64,000 bases of DNA. It comes from Leptolyngbya sp. PCC 6406. Its GTDB lineage: Bacteria; Cyanobacteriota; Cyanobacteriia; Phormidesmidales; Phormidesmidaceae. The position numbers and the translations under genes were made by a program. Position 1 is the first letter of the stretch. Every line of letters starts with the position of its first letter. Below the pieces are notes generated by a model. The model ran no database searches. It saw nothing but the letters and a program-made list of their open reading frames with translations, and was not told the DNA's origin. The stretch spans positions 4,499,328 through 4,563,327 of the forward strand of contig NZ_KI913949.1 of the NCBI RefSeq assembly GCF_000332095.2, given 5' to 3'. Below are positions 1-10,396 of this stretch, in pieces.

Positions 1-60
1 CCCCCACCCCATCACCCCAATACCCCATCACCCCACCCCATCACCCCAATACCCCACCAC
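1..60. repeat. Short tandem repeat array (CCCCATCA / CCCCAATA)
   Basis: The window opens with alternating 8-base units CCCCATCA and CCCCAATA that run up to the pstB start codon. The same units recur near 4889, 13981 and 53660. This is the kind of short tandemly repeated repetitive (STRR) sequence known from cyanobacteria. It replaces any visible ribosome-binding site just before pstB. Confidence 0.85.
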
Positions 61-62
61 CC

Positions 63-905
63 ATGCAACCCTCCCCTCTCCCCACGTCCACTGTCCCAGA
101 TGCCATCTTGCAGATGGAAGGGCTGTCTATCTATTACAAGGATCGTCCGGCTGTGTTGGAGGTGTCGCTGGAAATTTTGCCCCGGCAATTGACGACCTTC
201 ATCGGTCCCTCTGGCTGCGGTAAGAGTAGCCTCCTAGGCTGTTTTAACCGCATGAATGATCTCGTTCCTACAGCTCGGATCAAGGGGCGCATTACCTTCA
301 AGGGAGTGCCCCTGGGGCAAATTCCCCAGGTGATGCTGCGGCGGCAGATTGGCATGGTCTTTCAGCGGCCCAATCCGTTTCCCAAATCGATCTATAACAA
401 CATTGCCCTGGGGCTGCGGATTAATGGCTACCAAGGGGATCTAGATGAGCGGGTAGAGGTGGCTCTGCACCAGGTGGGGCTATGGGAGGATGTGAAGGAT
501 CGACTGCGCCAAAGTGCCCTGACCCTATCGGGAGGACAGCAGCAGCGGCTATGTCTGGCTCGGGCCCTGGCCCTGGGGTCTGAGGTGTTGCTGATGGATG
601 AGCCCTGCGCCTCCCTGGATCCGATTTCCACGGGGATCATTAACGATCTCCTGAACGACCTGAAGCGCCATTACACCATTGTTATGGTTACCCATGACCT
701 GAAACAAGCGGCGGTGGTGTCAGATCAAGTCGCTTTTTTTGACATGGCTCCCTACGATGGCGAACAGGTGGGTCGGCTGGTGGAGTTTGGCCCGGTGCCG
801 GATATTTTTGTTCAGCCTAGTCAGGCAGCGACCTGGGACTATATGTATTATCAGGCTCTTTCGAAGCCGTCTCTGTCGGGAGCCTTGGCGAGTCCCAGTT
901 TCTAG
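63..905 (+). CDS. pstB: Phosphate ABC transporter ATP-binding protein PstB
   Basis: This is the cytoplasmic ATPase that drives the PstSCAB high-affinity phosphate importer. The 280-aa protein has the full ABC set: Walker A GPSGCGKSS at about residue 48, signature LSGGQQQR at about 155, Walker B LLMDEP at about 176, and an H-loop in VTHDLKQA. The FNRMNDL segment after Walker A and the Q-loop FQRPNPFPKSIYNN are characteristic of PstB. The length is normal. A tandem repeat array abuts the start codon, so any pstA lies further upstream, outside the window. A HIP1-centred hairpin follows the stop and probably ends the transcript. The family call is secure. Phosphate regulation is expected from the family, but no Pho box can be seen within the window. 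Confidence 0.93.
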   Translation: MQPSPLPTSTVPDAILQMEGLSIYYKDRPAVLEVSLEILPRQLTTFIGPSGCGKSSLLGCFNRMNDLVPTARIKGRITFKGVPLGQIPQVMLRRQIGMVFQRPNPFPKSIYNNIALGLRINGYQGDLDERVEVALHQVGLWEDVKDRLRQSALTLSGGQQQRLCLARALALGSEVLLMDEPCASLDPISTGIINDLLNDLKRHYTIVMVTHDLKQAAVVSDQVAFFDMAPYDGEQVGRLVEFGPVPDIFVQPSQAATWDYMYYQALSKPSLSGALASPSF

Positions 906-1236
906 ACTGCGTTTGGGAAAGTTGGATAATGATCGATAAACTTAGAGACATCCCCCAGAAAAGTGCGATCGCACTTTTTGAGCCATAACACTTTTGATCG
1001 TTGATTGTCTCCTCTAAGGGATTTCCCTGATTTGGGAAGCCCAAAACTACAGTTTGTGTAACTTTTCTGAGGTGGATCTGAGGGGCGAAACCCCCTGAGG
1101 GCACTCTTTTGGTAGGCAAGTTGACAAAATTTCGTTGATGGTTTGAATATCGGAGCGAATTGGTTTGCGCTTGCCATGCTCAGGCGGCATCCCGCCTGGA
1201 AACCGAGAGCCTCCGAAAACTATCTACGATTGATCG
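906..1236. other. Intergenic region after pstB
   Basis: This 331-base gap separates pstB from the next gene on the same strand. Apart from the HIP1 palindrome at 959-978 I see no gene, repeat or recognisable operator. It should hold the promoter of the GGDEF-EAL gene. Confidence 0.6.
959..978 (+). terminator. HIP1-centred perfect palindrome, likely pstB terminator
   Basis: AAAAGTGCGATCGCACTTTT is a perfect 20-base palindrome centred on GCGATCGC and followed by one further T. It lies 54 bases after the pstB stop. The stem plus T-run fits an intrinsic terminator that could work on either strand. Termination is inferred. Confidence 0.55.
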
Positions 1237-4200
1237 GTGATGGTATTTTTCCCAGTGCAGCCCAATTGGTCCGGTTTGCCCCCTATTTCTGCCCCTGCCA
1301 GCCCTGCACTAGATTCCGACTCTAGCCTCTTGACCGCAGGTCAGTTTCTGGCGTTAAGGCCCCAGGGCTGTGCAGCGGTAGTCGATCGACGGGGGCGGGT
1401 GGTGGGCATGGTAACAGCCCAGGCGGTGTTAGGAGCCATGGTTCAGTCCCTGAACACGACCTCTGCCGTTGCCCCCCTGTCTGACCCGCTCGCCCCTGAT
1501 GCCATTGGACCCAATTGCGCCATGGCAGCAGACCGATCGAAGATCATCGCACCGATGCTTCATTCCTTGACCGTCGCGGACGTGGTACAGTCGGTGCCGT
1601 TCTTGACAGAGAATCTATCCCCAGCCCAGGTGTGGCTCAAGTTTCAGCACTGTGATCTGCCCTGCCTGCCCCAAGTTGATGCTGAGGGCACCCTACTGGC
1701 CCTGGTGCCGCGCCCAGTTCAGCCTGAAGAACAGAGTTTCCGCAGCATTTTTAACCAGGCTCCCATCGGCATCTGCCAAGCGGATGCCGATGGGGTGATT
1801 CAATGGGTCAACCCCTGCTTTGCGAATCTCTTGGGGTACACGATACCGGATCTAGTGGGGCGCACATTTCAAGCCCTCACCTATGGAGATGATTTAGAGC
1901 GGGATCTGAAGCTGTATCACGCCCTCTTACAACGGGAGCGAGATATTTTCACCCTAGAGAAACGCTACCTTAGCAAGGGGGGAGAGCCTTGCTGGGTCAG
2001 TATTACAGTCTGCCGTTTAGAGGATGCCTTGGGGGAGGTCTATGCCACCTTGGGAGTCGTGGAGGATATCCGCGATCGCAAGGAAGCGGAAATTGCGTTG
2101 CAGGACTCGCAACGGCACATCGTCGATATTTTAGAGAGCATGACCGATGGCTTTTTTGCCCTGGATGAACAGCTCTGCTTCACCTATGTCAACCAGCGCG
2201 CTGAGGAATTGCTGCACCATCACCGGGACCAACTGCTCGAACACCAGATTTGGGAGATATTTCCCTCAGCCATAAGCACCGTTTTTCAGACGGCCTACGA
2301 AATAGTGCTGCGGGAAAACATAACCCAGACCTTCGAGGCATTTTATCCCCCGTTTCAAGTCTGGTATGAGGTCCATGCCTATCCCATTCCCACAGGACTT
2401 GCGGTGTATTTCAAAGACATCACCATCCGCAAGACAGCCTACGACCAACTGGCCTATCAGGTGCAGCGAGAACAGGCCCTCAATCAGGTGATCCAGGTCA
2501 TCCATCAATCCCTGGATCTAGATACGGTGTTTTCCACCGTTGTGGAGGCGGTGGCTCCCTTACTGGGCAACAGTTGGGTCTCCATCTTGCAGTATTTACC
2601 CGAACCCAACTGCTGGCGGATCATGGCTTCCTATAGTGGGGAGGCAGAGCCGCCCTTGCCCGTGGGCAGTGATATTTCCGATCAAGACAATGGGATTGGG
2701 GAGAAATTGCGAGCGGGGGAGGTCATTGCCATTACCGACACGCGCCAGATGATCGATGCAATTAACACGCCCTTGGCGGCGGATCGGGCAGAGTCTTGGC
2801 TGCTGGTCCCCTTTCAGTTGGCCGGACACCCGGAGATTTGGGGAAACCTCACCCTCAGTCGCCCCTGTAATGGCGATCGCTCGGTGTGGCAGCCGGAGGA
2901 AATTACCCTAGCCCGTACCATCGCCAGTCAAATCGCGATCGCAATTCAGCAGGCCCAAGTCTACGAACAGGCCCAGCAAGAACTGGCAGAGCGCCAGCGG
3001 GCAGAGGAGCGGTTACGGGAAGCTCAGAAACTGGCGCGCCTTGGTAACTGGGAACTGATGGTCTCCACCCAAAAATGGCTCTGGTCCGATCAGGTCTTTC
3101 GCCTCTTTGGGCTCCCCATCGCGGCCACGCCCCCCTCCTTGGCAGAACAGATCACCTACATCCACCCCGACGATCGGGCTCTGTGGCAAGAGATCCTGAC
3201 TCTTGCCCAGTTCACAGGGCAATCCTTTCAACTCGACTGTCGCCTTTGTCCGATGGGAGAGCCCCCTCGCTATGTGTCTCTACTGGGGGATGCGGAATGT
3301 AACCCCGAAGGGCAAGTGGTGCGAATCTTTGGCACCCTGATGGACATTACCGAGCGGCGTCAATTTGAGGATCAACTCGCCTACGAGGCGTACCACGATC
3401 CCCTCACCGGGGCTCCTAACCGCGCCTTCTTTATGGAATACCTCCAGGCATCCAGCAAACAGGCCCAGATGGCCCCCGATAGCTACGCCTTTGCGGTGCT
3501 ATTCATCGATCTCGATCGCTTCAAGGTGATTAACGATAGTCTCGGTCACCTGACAGGGGATCGCCTACTCATGGCCTGCACTCAACGCCTTGCCACCGTT
3601 GCCCGTGACTGCGATGTGTTTGCCCGACTGAGCGGGGACGAGTTTGCTCTGCTCCTCGACAATGTCCCTGACCTCAACTGGGCCATCACCATAGCAGAAC
3701 ATCTACAAACAGCCCTGCGAGATCCCTTTTTGATCGATGGCCGGGAACTGTTTGTCAGCGCCAGCATCGGCATTGCCTCTAGCTTGAATGGCTCTATCGA
3801 CCCGGTGGACTGCTTGCGGGATGCAGACATTGCCATGTTCCAAGCTAAGGAACGGGGCCGTAACCGCTGTGTAGTGTTTAACCCCGCCATGCATGTGGAA
3901 AATACCACCCGGCTCATTTTGGAAACGGACCTCCAGCGGGCAATTGAGCGAGATGAGCTTCAGGTGGTGTATCAGCCCATTGTGCGACTCGATACGGGGC
4001 GCATCTCTGGTTTTGAAGCCCTAGCCCGGTGGAACCATCCCCACTTTGGTCCGATTCAGCCCAGCCAGTTCATTCCCCTAGCGGAGGAAACCGGGGCAAT
4101 TTTGTTGATTGGCCGCTGGATTCGTCACCGAGCCTGCGCCCAACTACGGCAGTGGCAGCAAGCCCTGCCCCAAGCCCAGCACTTGACCATGAGTGTGAAC

Positions 4201-4698
4201 CTATCGGTAAAGCAGTTTTCCAGTCTGCGCCTGCTGGATCGCATTCAAGAAACCCTGCGAGAAACGGGATTAGCGGGCCATCACCTACGGTTGGAAATTA
4301 CCGAAAGTGCCCTCATTGATAACCCGGCCATGGCCGCAGTGATTCTCAGTAATCTGCGGGGGCAGGGGATTGAGCTGTGCATCGATGACTTTGGCACGGG
4401 CTATTCCTCTCTGAGCATGGTGCATCAATACCCGGTACAGGTGCTCAAGATCGATCGCTCCTTTGTCAATCGACTGGAGGAAGACCATCGCGGTGTGGCC
4501 ATGGTGAAAACGATCCTGGCCCTGGCCCACAGCCTGGAAATGGAAGCGATCGCAGAGGGGGTAGAAACGGCCCAGCAGTTGCAAATCCTGAAGGATCTGG
4601 GCTGTGAAAGTGCCCAGGGCTTTTTCTTCTCCTGTGCCCTCAGTGCCCGAGAAGCCGCAGAGTTGCTCACCAGCCAACCCACCTGGCTCTCTGATTGA
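1237..4698 (+). CDS. Multisensor GGDEF-EAL protein (CBS-like, PAS, PAS, GAF, PAS)
   Basis: A 1153-aa cyclic-di-GMP signalling protein. Two CBS-like segments occupy about residues 30-160. PAS domains follow at about 168-285 and 292-397, a GAF domain at about 405-565, a third PAS at about 595-710, then GGDEF (720-885) and EAL (895-1145). The cyclase motif reads SGDEF at about 797 instead of GGDEF, preceded at the canonical spacing by RDCD, an RxxD inhibitory site. The EAL domain keeps EALARW (about 927), DDFGTGYSS and EGVET, so it should be a working phosphodiesterase. No transmembrane segment is evident, so it is probably a cytosolic sensor. GTG at 1237 and ATG at 1240 are adjacent alternative starts. 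The net direction of activity (synthesis or breakdown) cannot be decided from sequence. Confidence 0.9.
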   Translation: MMVFFPVQPNWSGLPPISAPASPALDSDSSLLTAGQFLALRPQGCAAVVDRRGRVVGMVTAQAVLGAMVQSLNTTSAVAPLSDPLAPDAIGPNCAMAADRSKIIAPMLHSLTVADVVQSVPFLTENLSPAQVWLKFQHCDLPCLPQVDAEGTLLALVPRPVQPEEQSFRSIFNQAPIGICQADADGVIQWVNPCFANLLGYTIPDLVGRTFQALTYGDDLERDLKLYHALLQRERDIFTLEKRYLSKGGEPCWVSITVCRLEDALGEVYATLGVVEDIRDRKEAEIALQDSQRHIVDILESMTDGFFALDEQLCFTYVNQRAEELLHHHRDQLLEHQIWEIFPSAISTVFQTAYEIVLRENITQTFEAFYPPFQVWYEVHAYPIPTGLAVYFKDITIRKTAYDQLAYQVQREQALNQVIQVIHQSLDLDTVFSTVVEAVAPLLGNSWVSILQYLPEPNCWRIMASYSGEAEPPLPVGSDISDQDNGIGEKLRAGEVIAITDTRQMIDAINTPLAADRAESWLLVPFQLAGHPEIWGNLTLSRPCNGDRSVWQPEEITLARTIASQIAIAIQQAQVYEQAQQELAERQRAEERLREAQKLARLGNWELMVSTQKWLWSDQVFRLFGLPIAATPPSLAEQITYIHPDDRALWQEILTLAQFTGQSFQLDCRLCPMGEPPRYVSLLGDAECNPEGQVVRIFGTLMDITERRQFEDQLAYEAYHDPLTGAPNRAFFMEYLQASSKQAQMAPDSYAFAVLFIDLDRFKVINDSLGHLTGDRLLMACTQRLATVARDCDVFARLSGDEFALLLDNVPDLNWAITIAEHLQTALRDPFLIDGRELFVSASIGIASSLNGSIDPVDCLRDADIAMFQAKERGRNRCVVFNPAMHVENTTRLILETDLQRAIERDELQVVYQPIVRLDTGRISGFEALARWNHPHFGPIQPSQFIPLAEETGAILLIGRWIRHRACAQLRQWQQALPQAQHLTMSVNLSVKQFSSLRLLDRIQETLRETGLAGHHLRLEITESALIDNPAMAAVILSNLRGQGIELCIDDFGTGYSSLSMVHQYPVQVLKIDRSFVNRLEEDHRGVAMVKTILALAHSLEMEAIAEGVETAQQLQILKDLGCESAQGFFFSCALSAREAAELLTSQPTWLSD

Positions 4699-4761
4699 AT
4701 TCTGATTCCATCAAGCAGACAAGGGGCTTAATATCAAATCCTGTCTGTACAACCCCGATTC

Positions 4762-4790
4762 GTAGGGGCATTGCAGTGCAATGCCCCTAC
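4762..4790. terminator. Perfect 13-bp stem hairpin between convergent genes
   Basis: GTAGGGGCATTGC and GCAATGCCCCTAC form a perfect stem around a 3-base loop. It lies between the convergent GGDEF-EAL and deaminase genes. An outer pair, CCCCGATTCG and CGAATCGGGG, can extend the structure. It belongs to the dispersed gtaggggca repeats and may serve as a two-way terminator. There is no T-run, so that role is inferred. Confidence 0.5.
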
Positions 4791-4829
4791 CAGGTATCTG
4801 TTTCGAATCGGGGGTTTGTGAGTCGGAGG

Positions 4830-4888
4830 GCGGGTTTGGAGGTTCCCATTCTGGATTTCCCGGCCAACACGAGCCAAACCCGCCCCTA
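4830..4888 (+). repeat. Diverged copy of the GGGCGGGTTT...AAACCCGCCC palindromic repeat
   Basis: GGGCGGGTTTGGAGG and CACGAGCCAAACCCGCCC bracket a core resembling 'cccat-t-ggatttccc'. It matches the better conserved copies near 12957, 14036 and 14193, which share an imperfect inverted repeat design. It is followed directly by a tandem array. Confidence 0.7.
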
Positions 4889-4948
4889 CCCCAATACCCC
4901 AATACCCCAATACCCCAATACCCCAATACCCCCACCCCATCACCCCTG
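4889..4948. repeat. CCCCAATA tandem array
   Basis: Five perfect 8-base units CCCCAATA run from 4889 to 4928, followed by degenerate CCCCCACCCCATCACC units. The array ends just short of the 3' end of the deaminase gene. Confidence 0.85.
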
Positions 4949-4955
4949 CCAATCC

Positions 4956-5432
4956 CTAGTAATCCGCTTTGTCCGCCTTGGCGTCCCATTCCTCAAAGGC
5001 TGCTTCGGCCTCGGTTTCCATGTAGGGAATCATGGTGATCTGGCGTTGGGAGAGGGGGAGCGCTAGCTCGTCGTAGAAGATCTGGCTGTTGAATCCATAG
5101 CGGGCGGCGACTTCTTTGCTGTTGCCATAGTAGACCCGGTCAATGCGTGCCCAGTAGGTAGCGGCCATGCACATGGGGCAGGGTTCGCAACTGGTGTACA
5201 GTTCACAACCCTCTAGGTGCCAACTCTGGAGATGGGCGCAGGCTTGGCGAATGGCGGTCATTTCGGCATGGGCAGTGGGGTCATGGCGAGAGGTGACTTC
5301 ATTCATCCCCCGGCCAATGATTTCCCCATCCCGGACTACGATCGCGCCATAGGGGCCGCCGCGCTGCGATCGCATGGCCTCAAAGGACAGATCAATCGCT
5401 ACCTGCATAAGTTGTTCTGAGTCGTTGTCCAT
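4956..5432 (-). CDS. Nucleoside/guanine deaminase family protein
   Basis: A zinc-dependent deaminase of the cytidine-deaminase-like superfamily, 158 aa. Zinc ligands and the catalytic glutamate are plain: HAE at residues 55-57 and SCEPCPMC with cysteines 85 and 88. The sequence around them (PYGAIVVRDGEIIGRGMN at about 27-44, ARIDRVYYG) and the C-terminal extension fit guanine deaminase-type enzymes, which convert guanine to xanthine. tRNA adenosine deaminase TadA is the main alternative, but TadA usually lacks this C-terminal tail. It is transcribed toward the upstream GGDEF-EAL gene and is separated from it by repeats. The next gene, on the same strand, is the Ca2+-ATPase 33 bases upstream, so the two could share a transcript. 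Confidence 0.85.
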   Translation of the reverse strand: MDNDSEQLMQVAIDLSFEAMRSQRGGPYGAIVVRDGEIIGRGMNEVTSRHDPTAHAEMTAIRQACAHLQSWHLEGCELYTSCEPCPMCMAATYWARIDRVYYGNSKEVAARYGFNSQIFYDELALPLSQRQITMIPYMETEAEAAFEEWDAKADKADY

Positions 5433-5465
5433 ACCTAACCTAACTGTGCCTATAGCTGTCGCGCT

Positions 5466-8300
5466 CTACTCTAAATCCGTTCGCTTAATCCAGCGCTTCA
5501 CCAGTTTTTCCAGTTCTACCCAGACAAACAGCAACGTGCTGAAGCCAAAGCATATCGCCAGTTCCATTGGACTTAGCAGTTGGGTGCCAAAGAAATTTCG
5601 GAAGGGCTCGACGTAGATTAGCATCCACTGCAACACCGTGGTAATCACCACCGCAAACAATACAAAGGGGTTGGTGGCGGGAGACATCTTGTACGTGAAT
5701 TGGGTGCTGGACCGTACTGCGATCGCGTGGCCCATTTGAGCCAGACAGAGGGTGGTAAAGACCATTGTCTTCCACCGTTCGGGATCACCAGGGTAGGCCG
5801 GATTTTGGGCATGGTGATAGGCCCAATACATCAGCGTCACAGAGATCACCGCAAAGACGACCCCAATGCGGATCATGTAGGCCCCTAGCCCTCGGTCAAA
5901 GATACTCTCCTGAGGGTCATGGGGGGGACGGTTCATGACATCGGGCTCAGCGGGCTCCACCGCTAGGGCTAGCGCTGGAAAGCCATCGGTGACCAAATTC
6001 ATCCACAGAATTTGCAGGGGCGTGAGGGGTACATCCAAAATAGGCAGCAGCAGGGGAGAGGCGGCAATGGTAAGCACCTCACCGATATTGGAGCCCAGGA
6101 CGTATTTCACAAAGCGGCGGATGTTGGTATAGACCACCCGCCCCTCCTCGGTGGCAGCGACAATGGTGGCAAAGTTATCGTCCAGCAGCACCATGTCACT
6201 CGCCTCCTTGCTGACATCGGTACCCGTGATCCCCATGGCGATGCCGATATCCGCCTGTTTTAGGGCGGGGGCGTCATTCACCCCATCCCCGGTCATGGCG
6301 ACAACGTGGTGCAGGGTCTGGAGAGCCTGCACAATGCGGAGCTTATGTTCCGGAGAGACACGGGCAAAAACCCGTACATCCGCCACCGCTGTCTCTAGCT
6401 CCGACTGGCTCATCTTTTCCAACTCACGGCCATTGAGGACGCGATCACCCTTGGCGGCAATGCCCATATCTTGAGCGATGGCCTGGGCTGTGAGCTGATG
6501 ATCCCCAGTGATCATCATGGGCACGATACCCGCCTGACGGCAGCGCCGCACCGCCTCCCGCGCCTCAGGGCGGGGGGCATCCATCATGCCCACCAGTCCG
6601 AGCCAGATTAGATCCTGTTCCAACGTCTCCTCAGTGGCGTTCTCAGCGGGTTTCTGATCTAGGGGGCGATAGGCCAACCCTAAGACCCGTAACCCCTGAC
6701 TGGCCAGGGATTCATTCATCGCCAGAATGGTCTGGCGATTGGCGGTTGCCAGGGGCTCCTGCCCCGTCTGGACTTGGACCCGCTGGCAACACTCCAACAG
6801 GAGCTCTGGGGAACCCTTCGCCAGCAACCAGTAGTCTGCCTCCGCCAGCCAGGGGGAAACATTGCCTTTGGGGGCCACCACCACACTCATGCGCTTCCGT
6901 TCTGAGGAAAAGGGATATTCCGCCACCCGAGGCAGCGCCTCCATCAAGGCCCCTTGGTTCAGCTTTGCTTTCCCCGCTAACACGACTAAACAGCCTTCCG
7001 TAGGGTCGCCGAGGATGGCCCATTCTCCCCGTTCTTTTTGCAGCACTGCGTCATTGCACATCAGGCCACAGAGGAGTAATCGGTATAGCTCTGGTTGGTT
7101 TTGGGCGGGCTGATTTTGGGCGAGATCATGGGGGGTCGCTCCACCGACGGCGTCACCGATGGCGTCAAAGGTGCCGAGGGGGGCGTAGTCACTGCCGCTC
7201 ACTTGGTATTGGCAGGAGGCAGTGCGGACCTGCTGGGCCACCATTTTGTTTTGGGTGAGGGTGCCGGTTTTATCGGAGCAGATGGTGGTGACGGAGCCTA
7301 GGGTTTCCACCGCCGGCAGACGGCGAATTAGGGCATTGCGGCGCACCATACGCTGGGTGCCGATGGCCAGGGTGACGGTCATGACGGCGGGCAGCCCTTC
7401 GGGTACCACGGCTACCGCCATGCTGAGGGAGACTTCCAGTAGGGATTCAAAGGCTTCCCACCCCGCTTGGATCACGCCGCCGACAACGACAATAGCCACG
7501 AGGATTAGGGAACCCGTCACTAGGGTATTGCCCAACTGATCCATCCGGATCTGGAGGGGGGTGGGTTCGTTCTTAACCCCTTGCAACAGCGTGGCGATGC
7601 GCCCCAGTTCCGTCTGCATCCCTGTGCCGGTAACGAGAACGACGGCCCGTCCATTAGTCACCTCTGTACCCTGGAAGACGAGATTGGTGCGATCGGCGAG
7701 GCCCGTATCCGCTGTCAACCCATCCTGAGCCTGCTTCATCACGGGATGGGCTTCCCCGGTTAGAGCCGACTCCCGCACCTGGAAATTGGAGGCTTCTAGC
7801 AGGCGACCGTCCGCCGACACTTGGCTCCCCGCTTCTAGGTGCATCACGTCTCCAGGGACGAGGTTTGGAGCGGGGACCTCCAGCAGGTGTCCTTCTCGTG
7901 TCACTCGGACCAGAGGGGAGGACATTTTTCTCAGGGCGGCTAGGGCCTTCTCAGCACGGCTTTCCTGAAGGTAGCCTAGGACCCCATTCAAAATCACGAT
8001 GGCAAAAATTGCGATCGCATCCCGAGGCGTCTCCTGGTTTCGCAGGGACAGGGTTCCCGACACTAAGGCCACCGCCACCAGCATCAGCAACATAATGTTG
8101 GTGAACTGGTCTAGAAAAATGCGCCAGGATGGGCGACCTTTGACTTCCTCTAAAACATTAGCCCCCACCACAGCCCGCCGATCGTTGGCAGCCTGAGTAG
8201 AGAGACCTGTTTGGCGATCGCTCTGGAGCAGCTCTAGGGCTTGATGTGGATCTAGGGTATGCCAGCCATCGGAAGGGGGATTGAGCCATGTATCTGCCAT
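5466..8300 (-). CDS. P-type Ca2+-transporting ATPase (PacL/SERCA-like)
   Basis: A P2A-type cation pump of 944 aa that exports Ca2+ through the membrane using ATP. It starts with an N-terminal cation-ATPase domain, followed by the actuator motif TGEA, the phosphorylation site DKTGTLT with Asp343, the nucleotide-binding KGSPE, the hinge [12 protein letters not shown], and C-terminal membrane helices with [16 protein letters not shown]. The PEGLP motif in M4 and the absence of N-terminal CxxC heavy-metal domains favour Ca2+ over copper or zinc. I chose ATG 8300 over GTG 8327: it begins MADTWLNPP and keeps the divergent trpB promoter region free. Cyanobacterial PacL is the closest named type. The exact ion is inferred from the family. 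Confidence 0.9.
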   Translation of the reverse strand: MADTWLNPPSDGWHTLDPHQALELLQSDRQTGLSTQAANDRRAVVGANVLEEVKGRPSWRIFLDQFTNIMLLMLVAVALVSGTLSLRNQETPRDAIAIFAIVILNGVLGYLQESRAEKALAALRKMSSPLVRVTREGHLLEVPAPNLVPGDVMHLEAGSQVSADGRLLEASNFQVRESALTGEAHPVMKQAQDGLTADTGLADRTNLVFQGTEVTNGRAVVLVTGTGMQTELGRIATLLQGVKNEPTPLQIRMDQLGNTLVTGSLILVAIVVVGGVIQAGWEAFESLLEVSLSMAVAVVPEGLPAVMTVTLAIGTQRMVRRNALIRRLPAVETLGSVTTICSDKTGTLTQNKMVAQQVRTASCQYQVSGSDYAPLGTFDAIGDAVGGATPHDLAQNQPAQNQPELYRLLLCGLMCNDAVLQKERGEWAILGDPTEGCLVVLAGKAKLNQGALMEALPRVAEYPFSSERKRMSVVVAPKGNVSPWLAEADYWLLAKGSPELLLECCQRVQVQTGQEPLATANRQTILAMNESLASQGLRVLGLAYRPLDQKPAENATEETLEQDLIWLGLVGMMDAPRPEAREAVRRCRQAGIVPMMITGDHQLTAQAIAQDMGIAAKGDRVLNGRELEKMSQSELETAVADVRVFARVSPEHKLRIVQALQTLHHVVAMTGDGVNDAPALKQADIGIAMGITGTDVSKEASDMVLLDDNFATIVAATEEGRVVYTNIRRFVKYVLGSNIGEVLTIAASPLLLPILDVPLTPLQILWMNLVTDGFPALALAVEPAEPDVMNRPPHDPQESIFDRGLGAYMIRIGVVFAVISVTLMYWAYHHAQNPAYPGDPERWKTMVFTTLCLAQMGHAIAVRSSTQFTYKMSPATNPFVLFAVVITTVLQWMLIYVEPFRNFFGTQLLSPMELAICFGFSTLLFVWVELEKLVKRWIKRTDLE

Positions 8301-8404
8301 CGCCGTCAGTCCGAATACCCTTGTCACAATGCCTTCATGTTATAGCGCTGCTATGGATTCCGTATAATGAGACTCACGCAACGTCCTTCATTCGGCCCAG
8401 CTCT

Positions 8405-9676
8405 GTGACTCAGACGCCCCTTACCCCCCGCGCCCCCGTCGCCCCCCAGTCCCTAGGGATGGCTCCCCGCCCCGATGCCCTGGGCCGCTTTGGCCAGTTC
8501 GGCGGCAAGTATGTCCCGGAAACTCTGATGCCCGCCTTGGCGGAGCTAGAGCACGCCTATTACCAATATCGGGATGAAGCGGATTTCAAAGCGGAGCTAG
8601 AGGGATTACTCAAGGACTATGTCGGGCGGGCCACCCCGCTCTATTTTGCGGAACGCCTCACAACCCACTACCGCCGCCCCGACGGTAGCGGTCCCCAGAT
8701 CTACCTCAAGCGAGAAGACCTGAATCATACGGGAGCCCACAAGATCAACAACGCCTTGGGGCAGGTGCTCTTAGCCAAGCGCATGGGCAAGCAGCGGGTG
8801 ATTGCCGAGACGGGGGCGGGGCAACATGGGGTGGCCACCGCCACGGTCTGCGCCCGCTTCGGCATCCAGTGCGTCATCTACATGGGTGAGCACGATATGG
8901 AACGGCAGGCACTCAACGTATTTCGGATGCGCCTAATGGGGGCGGAGGTGCGGCCAGTAACGGCGGGTACGGGTACCCTCAAGGACGCCACTTCGGAGGC
9001 GATTCGCGACTGGGTCACCAACGTGGAGACCACCCACTATATTCTGGGCTCCGTGGCCGGTCCCCATCCTTATCCCATGATGGTGCGGGATTTCCACGCC
9101 GTCATTGGCCAAGAAACCCGCAGTCAGTGTCAGGAGAAATGGGGCGGACTCCCGGATATCTTGATGGCCTGTGTGGGGGGCGGCTCTAATGCTATGGGCC
9201 TATTCCATGAATTCATTGACATTCCTTCTGTGCGCCTCATCGGTGTTGAGGCGGAGGGGGAAGGGGTACTCTCGGGTAAGCACGCTGCTACCTTGACCCA
9301 GGGACGGGTGGGGGTGCTCCACGGGGCTATGAGCTACCTGCTTCAGGATGCCCAGGGTCAGGTGATTGAGGCCCACTCTATCAGCGCTGGTCTGGACTAT
9401 CCCGGTGTGGGGCCAGAGCACAGCTTTTTGAAGGAAACGGGACGGGCAGAGTACTACAGCATCACCGATGCTCAGGCTCTGGCAGCCTTTCGTCTGGTGT
9501 CGGAACAGGAGGGGATCATCCCCGCCCTGGAGACGGCCCATGCCTTTGCCTATTTGGAAATTCTCTGTCCTCAGCTCAATGCCCAACCCGGCAGTCCCCG
9601 GCTTGTGATTAACTGTTCGGGGCGGGGGGATAAGGATGTGCAGACGGTAGCCAAGGTGTTGGGGAATTTGCTGTGA
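8405..9676 (+). CDS. trpB: Tryptophan synthase beta chain
   Basis: TrpB condenses indole with L-serine to give tryptophan, using pyridoxal phosphate. It works as an alpha2-beta2 complex with TrpA. The 423-aa product carries the family start [19 protein letters not shown], the PLP lysine in HKINNALGQ (Lys113), the phosphate-binding GGGSNAMG and the C-terminal NCSGRGDKD. An open frame extends upstream to 8288, but that stretch overlaps the divergent ATPase start and lacks conservation. GTG at 8405 gives the usual cyanobacterial N-terminus. Its stop overlaps the GTG start of the RNase D-like gene in the sequence GTGA, so the two are translationally coupled. No other trp gene is nearby, as is usual in cyanobacteria. 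Confidence 0.95.
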   Translation: MTQTPLTPRAPVAPQSLGMAPRPDALGRFGQFGGKYVPETLMPALAELEHAYYQYRDEADFKAELEGLLKDYVGRATPLYFAERLTTHYRRPDGSGPQIYLKREDLNHTGAHKINNALGQVLLAKRMGKQRVIAETGAGQHGVATATVCARFGIQCVIYMGEHDMERQALNVFRMRLMGAEVRPVTAGTGTLKDATSEAIRDWVTNVETTHYILGSVAGPHPYPMMVRDFHAVIGQETRSQCQEKWGGLPDILMACVGGGSNAMGLFHEFIDIPSVRLIGVEAEGEGVLSGKHAATLTQGRVGVLHGAMSYLLQDAQGQVIEAHSISAGLDYPGVGPEHSFLKETGRAEYYSITDAQALAAFRLVSEQEGIIPALETAHAFAYLEILCPQLNAQPGSPRLVINCSGRGDKDVQTVAKVLGNLL

Positions 9677-10383
9677 GCCAGGATAGGACTACCGCTACAG
9701 AGGCGTCTACGGAGGCGTCTCCCCCAGAAGATTCCACGAATGCTGCTGGGAATTCCGCCGGGAACGACTTTGAGATCTGCGATCGCGATCTGTCCAACGA
9801 ACTCCTCAGCCGCTACCTCAATGAGGATGCCATCGCCATTGATACCGAAACCATGGGTTTGCTGCCCCAGCGCGATCGCCTTTGCCTAGTGCAATTGGCC
9901 GGGGCCGATGGCTACGGCAGCGTCGTGCGGATTGAGCGCGGCCAACAGGAAGCTCCTAATCTTAAGGCCCTGCTAGAGGCGACCTCAGTACAAAAGATTT
10001 TCCACTTTGCCCGGTTTGACCTCGCCACCCTCAGCTACCACCTGGACATCACCGTCACCCCCATTTTTTGCACCAAGATCGCCAGCAAACTGATTCGCAC
10101 CTACAGCCCCAAACACGGTTTGAAGGAACTGGTGCGGGAGCTGACGGGGGTGGAACTGGACAAGACTGCCCAAAGTTCTGACTGGGGCGATGCTATGAAC
10201 CTATCGGCAGAGCAACTGGGCTATGCCGCTAACGATGTGCGCTACCTGCACCAGGTACGCGACATCCTCACCACCATGCTGAAGCGGGAGGGCCGCTGGG
10301 AACTAGCCCAGGACTGCTTCGCCTGCATCCCCACCTTTGTCTCCTTAGACCTGATGCAGTACGGCAATATCTTTGAGCATTAG
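9673..10383 (+). CDS. RNase D-like 3'-5' exonuclease
   Basis: A DEDDy-family exonuclease domain, 236 aa, without the HRDC domain found in full-length RNase D. The four acidic residues are visible: Asp57 and Glu59 in DTET, Asp at about 116 in FARFDLATL, and Tyr184/Asp188 in YAANDV. The KHGLKELV segment is also typical. It probably trims RNA 3' ends in the cytoplasm. The first 35 residues are a low-complexity Ser/Thr/Ala/Glu region that adds length before the fold. The GTG start overlaps the trpB stop by four bases, so the gene depends on trpB translation. Why an exonuclease should follow trpB is not evident. Confidence 0.85.
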   Translation: MSQDRTTATEASTEASPPEDSTNAAGNSAGNDFEICDRDLSNELLSRYLNEDAIAIDTETMGLLPQRDRLCLVQLAGADGYGSVVRIERGQQEAPNLKALLEATSVQKIFHFARFDLATLSYHLDITVTPIFCTKIASKLIRTYSPKHGLKELVRELTGVELDKTAQSSDWGDAMNLSAEQLGYAANDVRYLHQVRDILTTMLKREGRWELAQDCFACIPTFVSLDLMQYGNIFEH

Positions 10384-10396
10384 TCTGCCCTAACCC

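Noticed and set aside
1-60. CRISPR-like repeat arrays (CCCCATCA, GGGGTGAT, GAATTTT)
   Set aside because: Units of 7-8 bases without spacers are STRRs. No 25-40 bp repeats with unique spacers and no cas genes are present.
4711-4989. Minus-strand frames through the octamer array (GYWGIGVLGYWG)
   Set aside because: These are translations of the tandem repeat with no protein character.
6712-7113. Open frames antisense to the Ca2+-ATPase
   Set aside because: Shadow frames caused by high GC. The ATPase frame is conserved over its full length.
8288-8404. 39-codon N-terminal extension of TrpB
   Set aside because: It overlaps the divergent ATPase start and lacks conservation. GTG 8405 gives the usual N-terminus.
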